From Protopterus annectens (lineage: Eukaryota; Chordata; Ceratodontiformes; Protopteridae): a DNA stretch of 64,000 bases. The stretch covers positions 866,415,482 through 866,479,481 of the forward strand of contig NC_056731.1 of NCBI RefSeq assembly GCF_019279795.1, read 5' to 3'. Shown in pieces: positions 42,755 through 53,849 of this stretch (position 1 is the first letter of the stretch; each line of letters opens with the position of its first letter). The translations under genes and the position numbers were made by a program. The notes beneath the pieces are model-generated. The model searched no databases and was not told the DNA's origin. It was given only the letters and a program-made list of their open reading frames with translations.

Positions 42755-44289
42755 GTTGTTGTCGGTGTGCAGCCATCTTGAAAGTCCCTTGTTTAATTCT
42801 GTTTTGTATCTATTAAACTGTTTATTTCTTCCTCACATTCTGATTTACTAACTTCTGCTCTGCTACACTCTCTTATCTCTACTTACTTGATATTATAGTA
42901 GTTCCTCTATTCATTTTCTTTCTTTTCTGTAGCATGTTTAAACGATTCAGTTTACATATACTTAACATTATCCCCTCTCCTGATTATGCTAATTTGATCT
43001 CCTATTATAAAATACTCCAGTTCATTCACCACTCCTGCATTTTCATTATCCACTGCCACTTTCCTGACATCAGCAGTTACCTGTGTATTTTAATTTTATG
43101 CTAACCCCTATTCTGATTTATCAACTCTAGCTTCAGCGGTTTTAATTTAAAAAGTTACTATCTTAAAATTATCAAACACATCAGTTAGTCTTCTCAGATA
43201 TTTATTGTAAATTATATAAGCTTTCTTGTCATTTTTAATGCATTGCTATTTGTACAGGATTCTTTAGTGAGTAGATAAGAATCGTGTTTCATTAATCTGC
43301 CCATTTCGTAATCATATTTAATTCACACGTGGACAGTAACAATTATGGGGTACTTATCATGACAGCTTTCCTTAAAAATTTTACTGTTACCAGTCAGCAA
43401 CCTCATTGTCCTGGAGTTTCCTGAGAGCACAATTCTCCCTACGAACAGGGAAGGAGTATATCATTGAGTAGTATAAAAATGAACAGCAGTAGTTGGATGC
43501 ACTAAGTACTCCTTGATGGAATCTTATACATTATGTGGCCACTTAGGATGTTATTGAGGATTTAACTAGACGTAAGAGTGATGCAACGTCAGTCTGCATG
43601 CTATTTTTCAGGTAGCGGGGTCAGGTTAGAAAATGCCATTTGTATGATGATGTCCAGTATTACATGAAATACAAAATAGTAGACTTTCATGTTGTGTATT
43701 TTATTCCTTTGCTGATGTCACAGGTTATAAGGCACAATAAATGCCTAGAACATTGTCAAGACCTTTTTTAGCGCCATTGTCTTACATTTAGCAAAGCCAG
43801 GAACTGAACATACAAGCGAGTAAAAGGCAGAACCACTACAGTCCCAAACTCTAAAGTGGTTAGGCAACCAGCAGAAACTCACTAGAACAACTTCTGATTT
43901 TATTTATTCATTGTTTTGTTGACTGGGTGAATAAACTGATCCAGAGAGGCCACCCATCACAAGTGCATGGACTGTAATTTCAACCCCTGATGCCACAAAA
44001 AAAAAGAAGCACAATTTCACTTTCAAAATGACATCTTCTGAAACTCTCTGAAAGAAGATCAGAGCACTTTTACAGGGTGCTGCACTCCCCATACCACTAC
44101 CAAATGTATACACTCAGATAATAGTGTACCAAGTTGCCACTTTCACTGAGTTCAAGGCTAATGCATTGTTGGATTTAGTGTCTGTTTTCCAGCATTCATA
44201 GTTAAAGCCCTGACATTCCTAGGATCACATTTGTGGCTGCTGGTCATACAACAGTTATCTGTGTAAATGATCTTTTCAGCAATGGCCCA
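42755..44289. other. No recognisable gene
   Basis: 42755-43330 is AT-rich and may continue the sequence that PLE-II interrupted at 32533. 43330-44289 shows no domain or repeat pair I can name. Confidence 0.5.
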
Positions 44290-44699
44290 GCTAAAATTAC
44301 AAAAAACATATACACTGTAATTGCAGATGCAATATGATATGAAATACCTGTGCTTTGTACCTGGTTATGCCTGACTGTATCCACTCACTCATATTGCATC
44401 CTTCTGCAAACTCTTGATGCTCAGCTGGAGTCCGTACACTGTTTGGCCAATCTTGCATGTCCTGCCTCCCTATATATTGGAATGTGGTACTGGACCTTTC
44501 CCAAGTGATGCTCCTTTCAGCATGACTTAAAACCAACTCCTTCACATTGAAGGAGTAAGCGGACAGCTACCCTATATTTCTCCCATCTCATCCTAGTCAG
44601 TGCCTGAACCAGTAATTGAACCCAGGCTGTCTGGGGAACACACATAAGATTTCAGCTGCATGATTTCTCATTTGTTAGGAATTCTGCCTCACTGCTGCC

Positions 44700-46880
44700 G
44701 GGTTTGTGGATCAGTCTTCATCTCAGATCACTGTCAAAGTTCATGAAATTAGTATTGTTTCAGTCTTTGATGTTAGCCAGAAGTGCTCTTCGCAGCACCC
44801 GCAGTGTGGCCAGTAATGACTCCTCCTGCAATTCGTACGGAGTTACATTTGGTAACATGTCCAAGTATGACTGTAAATTCTTATTTATAAGACCTGTTGC
44901 TCCTACTACTACTGGAACTGTCTGGCTATCCTCCTTCCACATTGCCCTCATTTCTGCCTGCAAACCCTGGTATCTTATGACTTTGTGTCTCTATGTACAT
45001 AAGACCCTGTAGTCACTGGGTGTAGCAATTTCAGTGATCAGTGCTACTTTTGTCTTCTTTTTATGAACTATTTTATCTGGTTTTCTCGCATCTATTTTTT
45101 TGAACTGATGGTAATAGGTGATCCCATGTGATTTAAACTTCGTCATTTTCTATAATGCCTCATGGCTCATGTTTCCAGTGTTTTTCAGCCACTTCATTAC
45201 CATAATGTTTGCACAATCCCCAATGCAACAGTCTTGCCACATTATTATGCATTTCAGTATATGGTCCTTCTGCCATTAGTATATCACAACCAGAAAAAAG
45301 ATGTGCGACTGTTTCCAATTCTGTTTCTCCCACATATTCAATGGACTTTGTAAACCAACGTGTACTTAGTCCATTATCTTGGGTCACCAATATTAACCTT
45401 TCTTTTTTTAGTTTAAATTCACCTCTCCTTAACCATTTCTGTTTAATCGTGATTCATCACGAGGTTGTTCGAGTTTTCTATATTTGCAACTATATTTATG
45501 CATTTTCCACATTTATTGCCTTCTCATCTGATCCTTCACCTTATATTCTTTCTTTTGTTTTTTGGCACATTCAGTTGCTGCCTGATTTTTTATCTACTTC
45601 TGGTTTGATTTCCATTCCAGCTCCAGAAATTAGGGCAGGAAGAGCAAATTGGTTTATAGCTTAGACTTTGTTCCTAGATGTCAACACTGTTTTCAGTATT
45701 AATTTAAGTCTTCTCAAATGTTTCTAAGTTTTATTTGCATTTGTTCTTATTTTATTGTTGATCCTTCATCAGTTCCCAAATATTTATATACACCCTCCTG
45801 CTCAAGTTCTTTTATATCAAATTCTTGTCCCAAACTGATGTTTTCTTGTTGCTACAGCTGTCCTGTTTTAAGGGTTGCTTTTGCACATTTATCAAGACCA
45901 AATGACCTTCTTATGTCATCTGAAAAAGTTTAGACCATTTGCAGTTGTGCTTTCAGTTCCTTATCTGATGAAATATACAGTTTTAAGTCATCTACAAAAA
46001 GAAGATAAAAAGGCTTTACACGTTGTTTTCTGGGAGCCAGATTGTAGCTGTAATGTAATCTGTTAAGCAGACATCTTAATGGGTTAAGGGTAAGACCAAA
46101 GAGCAGCAGAAAAAGAGAGAGTCGCTCTAGAATACCTCCCTTTGAATTTTTATCCATTGAATAATATTTGTTCTTTATCATGGCTTAACTGCAGAGTGGT
46201 TTACACTGTTTCCTGGAGACTATAATGTCATTGATCATTATAGGGTATATCTCATACATTTTTAAGCACTCTCATCTGTGAATGTGGGATACTGTCAAAT
46301 GCTGTTTTGTAATCTGTCCATGCCATACTTAGATTCTTCCCCTTTATGACTTTATTTAACAACAAATAATCCTTTGTTCCATATGACTCTTTTATTTCCC
46401 TTTTGTTCTATTGCCATGATTGAGTTTTCTTCTGAATGACTGTAAACTCTGTTGGCATCAGTTCCAGTGTATAGTTTGTCGTCTGAAGGCAAGTTATTGG
46501 TATATAGTTTTTAGGATAGCTTACAGGTTCACTCTTAAATAGGAGCATTGTTTTTCCTGTTGTTAACCAAGCTGGTATCTGTTCAGGGAGCGCATGTAAA
46601 TGTTTCTTACTCATGCCTAGATCTTCATGCAAAGATGTGAATACTTTTAGCCAGGAGTTGGGTACTGCATCTGGGCCTGGGGTTTTTCCAGTTAGGAGTT
46701 TTTCTTAACTTTGTTGCAATCTCTCTGTCCGTTAGTTCATCCCATTTCATATCCTGTACATTTGAACTTCTTATTTTTTCTTTTACTTCTTCTATCCATT
46801 TAGCATCTTTATGTTCTACAGGATCTTCATAAATATTTCTCCAAAAATGTATCTATTTCTTTATTTTTTGGTGGTGGTTC
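44700..46880 (-). pseudogene. R4/Rex6-like LINE: RT and C-terminal part
   Basis: Read downward from 46880. ELTDREIATKLRKTPNWKNP near 46740-46680 corresponds to the N-W-K-x-P-G-P-D motif. IPAWLTTGKTMLLFKSE and KNYIPITCLQTTNYTL (46580-46470) are diagnostic of R4/Dong/Rex6-type RT. FYLLFVDDLKLYISSDKELK near 46010-45950 is the catalytic box (F-V-D-D). Beyond it, ETELETVAHLFSGCDILM and HWGLCKHYG (45330-45190), then VPVVVGATGLINKNLQSYL (44915-44860), match the conserved C-terminal region of this group. Frames shift several times. Target preference and nuclease residues could not be read with confidence. Confidence 0.7.
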
Positions 46881-46884
46881 AATT

Positions 46885-47970
46885 CCTTTTATTTATTTAT
46901 TTATTTATTTAACATGTGTTAATTAGGTAATGTCCGGCTGGACAAGTAGCCCGTTTTCAGCGGAGACCCGAGGAGAAAAGCTCCATAACAATAGTACAAA
47001 AAAGATTACATGTTTACAAGGATTTGCAAAGGCTATACAAAAAGTTTATCAGTTGCCTACAGTCACAGTTTACAAAAAGAGAATGTAAAACAGAAACATT
47101 GTATTTCCTAAGCCTTACTACAGACAGTAATATGAAACTTGTTAGATACATAAGTAAAATAAACCGTTGTGGTATTTTCATTTGTTAGAAGTAAGACAAG
47201 GAGAAAGATAGCAGAAAAGAACCATTTGATTGATGGCGTGAGAAACTAGCCTGGAGTATTGCAGGAGCATAGCCATTGTTGAGTAAGGCATTCCTTTAGG
47301 AGTTGTTTGAATCTATGATTGTCTGTGTTTTTTAGGATATTCTGGGGTATTACATTCCACTGTTTGGTGACACTGTCTTCTCCTTTAAAGTAGCCAAAGT
47401 ATTTATGGGACTAAGTTACCTTAAGTATAGGTTTATCAGATGATCTAAGGGTCCTGGGGTTGGTATTTAGTTGCACTAGGTTGGAGAGTACAGGACAGTT
47501 TTCAGATTTATGGATAGTGGAGTGGGGAGCCGATTGAGCGATAACAAATTGGGAAATTCAAGCCAGTGTAGTTTTTGAAGATCAAGGCAATGATGGGTCC
47601 TGTTGAGTATATTAGCAGTAACTTTTGCTGTTTTATTATTGCAGGAATCAAGTAGATGTAAATCAGACGTGCAGGTTAGTGAAAATTTGTGAGGAGAGTA
47701 GATAGGTGGGATCTGGCTGTGGCTAGTCTGGCATTTTGAGTGAGGTAAGATTTGGCACTATATATTTGCCTATTGTGACACCAAGTAGTTTTGTTTGGTT
47801 AACTGGTTCTATTATAGCGCCATTAGTGGAGTAGATGGAGAGAGGAGGTGGGTTTGCTTTGAATTTCCTGTTGGAGAAGATCATTTTTTTTTTGTTTTGT
47901 TTTGTTTGGGTTTAGGATGAGTTGAAGTTCATCTAGGTAATTTTCAATATCTAGAAACAAAATTGTTTCA
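46885..47970 (-). mobile_element. L2/Rex1-like LINE 3' fragment
   Basis: The minus-strand tail is a run of aaat units (complement of the tttattta run at 46887-46912), preceded by gaaaacgggctacttgtcca, the same tail plan as LINE-B. Coding traces on the minus strand read ELQLILNPNKTK (about 47935-47900), then PPLSIYSTNGAIIEPVNQTK and LLGVTI near 47860-47790, as in the RT C-terminal region of L2-like LINEs. It is 5' truncated and inserted in the R4-like LINE. Confidence 0.75.
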
Positions 47971-49440
47971 CAATTCTGTATAAAACATTTTTGGGTTATC
48001 AATAAATTGTTTGTTTTGTACTTTTCCTTTATATTTATCTGCATACCTTCTAAGTTTTTCTGCCTGTGCTGATATTTTTAGTTTATTATTTGCAGTAGTG
48101 TATGATAGAGCCTGATCTGTTATAGTACTACATGTTGCTTTTATCATGTCGATCTAGTTTAGTATTTTTGTTGATCTTTTTCCTCTTCTATACTTTTCTA
48201 ACAGTGGCACTTCTTGTCTTAATTGCTTTATACATTTGTCTTTTCAATACTTCCATAATGGCATTCAGTTTCTCCCCTTCCTTTCCTTTACTGCCCGGTG
48301 TTCTTGTGGTAAGACTTTATCTGTTATTAGTTTAGCTGCACAGAATATATCCTATTTGCTTCTCTTATATTGTATGAATCTGTATTGACAGTCCTAATTA
48401 CTGTGTTCATTTGTTTTATCAAACTTCTAACTTTCTGTTTTATTGACCTTCTGTAGTGTATTTCTTTCATTGATCTTAATATGTCTGTCCATCTCTATTA
48501 AGTCAAGCAACTCTTCTCTTAGATCATTTTCTTCTAAACTGAGGGCACATTCTTTGTTCTCCATTTCCTGCGAGCATTCTTTAGAAAGTTCCAGAGCATC
48601 TTCCTGTGCCACATTCTGTTCAGTATCATCCTGTGTCATCCAGTGTTCTTTCATATAGGAACTCACTGGCGTATCACTCCACAACATTGACTGCATCAGA
48701 GTTGCTACGGTTTCCTGGTCCTTCCCTTGCTGTCGAACTCCAACTGAACATTTGGAGCCTTCCACAGGAAACCAGTACAAAGTATCTTCATATGGCAACT
48801 GATCATATGCTTCCTGCTCCACTGGTTTCTCCTTAATTTGGGTGTCCATAGCTCTATCCTGCTGCAATGTTATCTGAGTTAAGTTTTGTAAACTAAATCC
48901 TTCACTTCACAGGTAATCCTTAACCTCAGTTTCTATTTCTTTAACTTCTCCATTACTAATCCTCTTTTTCAGTTTTCCTCTGTTGTCTTATTTTTTGTAT
49001 TGTAAAAGTTTCCATGCTCAGATGCCTTTGATTGTATTTCTCTTCAAATATCTTTGGTGCTGTTCTTTTTGTGTTGATTAGTTTTGCTTTCTCCTTTGCA
49101 TAAATATTGCACCAGATTAAATTTCATTCACTTTCCCACGTCCATATTTCTTTTCAGATGTCTCCTGCTCCTTCTGTTTCTCCTTACTTGGGGGACTCGT
49201 TCCATCATGCTGTGATAGAACCTGTATTAGACTTTCTACACTAAATTCTTCATTTTGCAGGTATTCCATAACTTCAGCTTCTATTTTTTAACTTCGACTT
49301 TACTAATCTTCTGCACATTCCCACTTTGTGGTTTTATTTTTTGTATTGTGAAATTTTCCATATTTGAATGCCTTTGCCTGTATTTCTCTTCATATATCTT
49401 TGGGGCTGCTTTTTTGTTTTAATTAATTTTGCTTTTTCTT
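47971..49440 (-). pseudogene. R4/Rex6-like LINE: N-terminal and middle part
   Basis: An open frame at 48867-48427 encodes 146 residues, rich in Glu and Asp, with no named domain. It ends in a basic segment near 48440. Further down (48410-48050) traces such as SYNIREANRIYS and a Lys-rich INIKEKYKTNN segment resemble the basic linker before RT in this LINE group. 48900-49440 has no clear motif. The N terminus continues at 50254-49735 beyond the SINE. Confidence 0.45.
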
Positions 49441-49449
49441 TTCCATAAA

Positions 49450-49712
49450 TATTATTTATATATTTTATTTAACATTTGGTTACCAGGAAAGTCCGACTTG
49501 GAACAAAGCCAGTTTTCAGCAGAGGCCTGGGGCGAAACACTCCGGACGCATGTCTTTGTAATGTGGGAGGAAACCAGAGTACCCAGAGGAAGCCCACATG
49601 AACGCAGGAAGGACATGAAGACTCCGCACAGAAGGCATTCTACCCAAGAATCGAACTAGAGAACCTCTTGCTGTGAGACGACAACTCTGCCTCTGCACTA
49701 CTGCACTATACC
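49450..49712 (-). mobile_element. V-SINE-type SINE (type A), second copy
   Basis: Minus strand: a tRNA-like head (tagtgcagtagtgcagaggc, then gttctctagttcgattct), the V-domain (tctgtgcggagtcttcatgt, gggcttcctctgggtactct, ggtttcctcccacattacaa), and an L2-like tail (tggtaaccaaatgttaaata). It aligns over its whole length with 19133-19367 and is longer at the head. Confidence 0.82.
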
Positions 49713-49734
49713 AGATCTCTTTTTCTTCCCCATG

Positions 49735-50254
49735 TCAATATTTCTTATTTATACCTTTAAAAAAAATCACTAAATTTTGTTCTTTATATTTTTGCACTTC
49801 TTCGGTTGCTTCTTTTTCCAAACGGCCCATGGTTTCTTGGTCTGTATAATGTTTTTCCCAAATCTGTTGCATCAGTGAACACAAATTTTTATTTGAAGCT
49901 TCTGACATTTTTTCTTGTGCAAGTATTTTTCTTTTATCTAATTTCTCTCTTAATCTTTTTGTGTGTCTTCTGTTTAGAAATTCTGGGCTTCTTGCATAAT
50001 GGCAACAGTACATAATTTTTCTTATCCTCAATAGTCCACTCTATTGTCTTTATGGCTCTTTTCTGACCTATCAATTTTTGTGATTTTTGTGGACTAGTAC
50101 TACCTTCTATAACAGGAGGCCACCTTCTCCCTGGACCTGGCCCCATTATAGGGAAGTTTCCATGTCTTGAGGATTCTACACTGTAATTTTTTCCATTCCT
50201 GGCACCAGTGCACCTACCAGGGCTGGGTACTTTTTTATCCTGGGTCTTGTGCAC
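49735..50254 (-). pseudogene. R4/Rex6-like LINE: N-terminal segment
   Basis: Two overlapping minus-strand frames read KTIEWTIEDKKNYVLLPL near 50060-50010 and RSPEFLNRRHTKRLREKLDK near 49995-49935. A basic R-x-x-R-L-R-E-K segment after an aromatic Y-x-x-S-x-P-like motif fits the start of R4/Rex6-type ORFs. It is separated from the rest of the ORF by the V-SINE. Confidence 0.5.
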
Positions 50255-50299
50255 CCAGATTTTTTTTTATTTTTTAACCTACTGCTGTCCATGTTATAT

Positions 50300-50612
50300 G
50301 CTTTTCCATACATCCATGGGACCTGATGGTGTCCCCGGCTGTGTGCTCCATGAACTCAATGAGGAATAAACCCACACAGCTAGACAGCTTTAATCAAAGT
50401 CTTCTACCGGTACTTAAACTTGGTTGACCACCAAAGCCATTGATGAGGGAAAGGCAGTCCATACAGCCTACGCAATCCACTGAGCACAGAAGAAGTACAT
50501 CAGACCAATGATTACAATGCCCCATTCGAATGTATCTGACCAAAGGATAAAGGGTCTCTAAATGCCCTCGGGCAGATAGCCTAGTATGAACCTATGAACC
50601 TATGCTATATAA
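50300..50612 (+). mobile_element. LINE-A fragment with internal deletions
   Basis: 50310-50370 reads SMGPDGVPGCVLHELNEE, the LINE-A RT motif (SMGPDSIPGCILHHLQQE at 59585). 50415-50470 reads TKAIDEGKAVHTAYA, which lies about 350 bases further on in the complete copy. 50480-50612 jumps to the 3' end (atgccctcgggcagatagcc, tagtatgaacctatgaacct). Three separated parts of the element are thus joined in 300 bases. Confidence 0.8.
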
Positions 50613-50979
50613 AATGCAGTCTATATATCTGTGTCATGTTGCTGAGATTTTGTGAAAAATGGAGTCTACCTCGTGAGGGTACTCACCAAGACAAGAGGAT
50701 GAATTCAGTTCTAGCAATATTGCTCTCCTTTGCTTGCTGATTTATCATCTGGCCATTCAGACCCAATGGCTGTGTGGATTTTCTGATTTCCTCACACCTC
50801 CTAAAAACATGTTGATTGATTAGCTACTCTAACTTGACATATATAAACACACACATACATTTTACATATGTATGCACAGATAAGCATATTGCATTTATCT
50901 TTGTGTTTGTGCCCATTTGTGTGGCTGTAAATGGTCAAGAGTTGGGCCATTACAGTTACCTGTTTAACACATCTAATTA
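50613..50979. other. No gene; possible V-domain trace
   Basis: Near 50770-50812 gtgtggattttctgatttcc then cacacctcctaaaaacatg weakly resembles the V-SINE central domain on the plus strand. Otherwise nothing is recognisable. 50800-50979 may be the 3' untranslated part of LINE-C. Confidence 0.3.
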
Positions 50980-53620
50980 CAGTAAAACTATAGAAAAACA
51001 ATAATCAGCTGAGTATTCACTGATTTGGTAAATAGCAACCAAACTCAGAGACTGTAAAGGCCAGTAAAGAGTTCCCTCAATCACAGTCCCTGTCACATAC
51101 TTATGGTTTGTAAACAAAGAATTTAACAGTGATGTAAACGTTTGCAAATCTTTGGAACTTCTGATTATGTTAAAGAATTCCATATCCTGTCAGCTCTAGA
51201 CTGAAAAAAGGCAGCCTTTAATCCAAGTCTAATGGGAGGTAATTTAACTAAAAAAAACTGTTCTTGTATTTTTCCTTGGATTAGTTTTATGATAAATTCA
51301 ATACCCAGCACAGCAGCTAATAAATCATCATTTAAAGATTTATAAACAAGGGATAAATCACCCTTCATAAGTCTGTAAGCTGTTGAAAATAGCAGTAAAT
51401 GTTCAAGTGTAATACCATAAGACACCTGTTTACATTCCACTGTCTGCCTGTTAAATGTTTTTTGTATGTGCTCACGTACCTTGAGTTGTTGTTGCATACC
51501 CCAAGAGCAGAACAAACTGCCATATTCAATTTCAGGACATATACTAGAGGTATATAACGGGAGCAAATCACATTTATCCCTACTAGTAAAACAACACAAT
51601 ATATTTTAATAAGAGCATAATATTTCCTGGTTACTTATTTAATGCTGACATCAGACTTCGAGGAGGAGTCAGCCAGTATATCCAAGTCCATAGTGAGTCA
51701 GAAGATCTACAAATATAATTGTCTAAGGCATAATGGTATAAAAGATTTTTATCCCAAAAAATGCATAGTCATGCATTTATTGTTATTACATGTCAAACCT
51801 TTTACAGACACCCCAATGGTTAGTGAATCCAAGTATTTTTGCAAATAATAATGATCCACAGTGTCAGTAACAACACTGCCAGTTTTCAAGTCAGCAGTAA
51901 ATTTATTAAGCCACACACTGTCCTAGGTAAGCCAGGTGTCCATTAATGGTCCAAATAATAATGGTCCCAAAACTGATCCCTATGGGATGCCCTTGGCAAT
52001 AATTGTATAATGAGAATATATATTTTTATCTCCTGTTTGTCAACCAGTTGATCACTCATCTAGCCGTATGGGTATTCATAACAGACTTAATATTTCAATG
52101 AAAACTTCATGTGGAGCAGAGTCAAAAGCTTTTGCCAGGTCCAAATAACCCACATCCACAGACAAACCTTAATCTACAGAATTTACAAGATGTTAATAAA
52201 AATATATCAAATTAATTGCACTTGATCTCCCAGAAATGAAACCATGTTGATGTATATCACTACTGAAATCAAACATATGATGAAAGGATGAACACATTAC
52301 ATGGTCAAAATAATTTCCCAAGGTGTGGGTAAGGCTAATTGGCCATTAGTTATCAATTGATAAGCTAAGTTTACATTTTTGTATGGGTATAACTATTGCC
52401 TCTTTCCAAATTTTGGGTAAATAACTTTCTACCAATGGTCTTTAAAAATGAATAATTTAGATATAGAAGTAAGCTATTAGCAGTACTGTTCAAGAAGTAT
52501 CAGTTTAAACTATCAGGTCTAGTAGGTACATTAGATTTTATATTATAAACCATTGGTGGAATAAATCATGCAATATTTAGGCTGTGAGTTATTGAAGAAA
52601 TCATCAGCAAATATATTTTCAAGATCTTTAGGTTCAGTTACATAACCTGTCCATTTAAATAAACGTGTCCCAGAAGTTTCATCCAACCCATAACTATGAA
52701 CATGTCTAAACAATACCTTATGGTTATCTGTCAGATTTGTTGCCAGTTTAGTGCCATACATAGATGTTCATTTTTCTTTTTTGAAAAAAAATAATTTCTT
52801 AAAATTATTAATAGTTTTTTCTTATTAGATGGTATTAGATGGACCCTGCAAATTTCCTTAGTTTCTTCATTTTATGTTTGGCCATGGTAAGACTGCTGTT
52901 CCACCAGGGAAAATTTCTGTTCCTAGCATTAGAGACTTTGTTAATGGTAAAAAATGACTGATCAGTTTATTAACATAACTGTAAGATAACATCCAACTTT
53001 CATGTATAGATTGGCCATCAACATTTGATTTCCAGTCCCATGAACAAATAGTAGCATTATTTGCAACAAAATCAGATTGATAGAATTTCCTAATTACTAT
53101 TTTATCCATAAGTGTTGGCAGGACAAATGGTACAACTTCAGAATGACACATGGATGATCAGACCTCCCTAAATAAGAATCAATACAACTGGGGACTTGCA
53201 AGTCAAACTACTATTTATCCACACCACATCCAAGATGGTACCACCTGTAGTACCATCTTTAACTATTTGTAAGTATCCATTTGTAACACCACTTATTAAT
53301 ATATTTGCAAGAAAACCAAGGGACAGACCAATCAATATTTGGGGAATTGAAATTCCCTGCAACTATATCAAACTGTCCAGAAAGCAATTAGTGTTGTAAT
53401 TACATTATGTAATATCACCCTCATTACTAGTATTGGGAGAGCAAAAAAAAACGACCAGTATATCTACAGCATCCACCTTCAGTAACTTTTACTGATAAAA
53501 ATTCAGTATTTGCATAACTGAAAGATGTGAAAGAAGAAACTCTTGTTGAAACATAAATAGATGCTCCCCCCTTTCTTTGTTGACCTGTAGATATGATGTC
53601 CACTAAATCCAGGAATTATT
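50980..53620 (-). pseudogene. LINE-C: CR1-like LINE ORF2, decayed
   Basis: Minus strand. Endonuclease traces run from about 53600 (KGGASIYVSTRVSSF) to SLGFLANILIS and GGTILDVVWINSSL (53330-53195), which match the CR1 endonuclease T-R-x-x-x-x-L-D-L-V segment. RT traces between 52900 and 51650 are poorly preserved. The C terminus is clear: LLPLYTSSICPEIEYGS (51565-51515), LEHLLLFSTAYRLMKGDLSL, LVYKSLNDD, then DRIWNSLT and TFTSLLNSLFTNHK (51185-51090). It is distinct in sequence from LINE-A. The region 52300-52900 has little readable homology. Confidence 0.65.
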
Positions 53621-53849
53621 AAATGATTTGATGTTGTCTTTCATGTCCATTCATCAGTGTATGGGTCCTATGCTTGTGGCAGCATATTCAGTCTGAGGTA
53701 TTTCAGTTAACACTGGGAATTATGTGTAATAGGAGGAACTTGAGCACTGGATCCAAAAGCTTGAAAGTGGCCAAAATCAGATCCAACTCTGATCCAAAGA
53801 AAAATACATTGAGGAAGGTCAGAAGCAAACAAAAACAAATCTATTGCTA

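Larger units (their letters stand above)
44290..50270 (-). mobile_element. R4/Rex6-like LINE, interrupted twice
   Basis: On the minus strand, coding traces run from about 50254 to 44700, with a 3' region to about 44290. RT motifs place it in the R2/R4 group of LINEs, which carry a C-terminal restriction-like endonuclease instead of an APE domain. A V-SINE (49450-49712) and an L2-like 3' fragment (46885-47970) have inserted into it. Stops are many, so it is old. Confidence 0.7.

Noticed and set aside
43780..44140. SINE-like stretch near agccaggaactgaac
   Set aside because: A- and B-box spacing is wrong and there is no match to the other SINEs.
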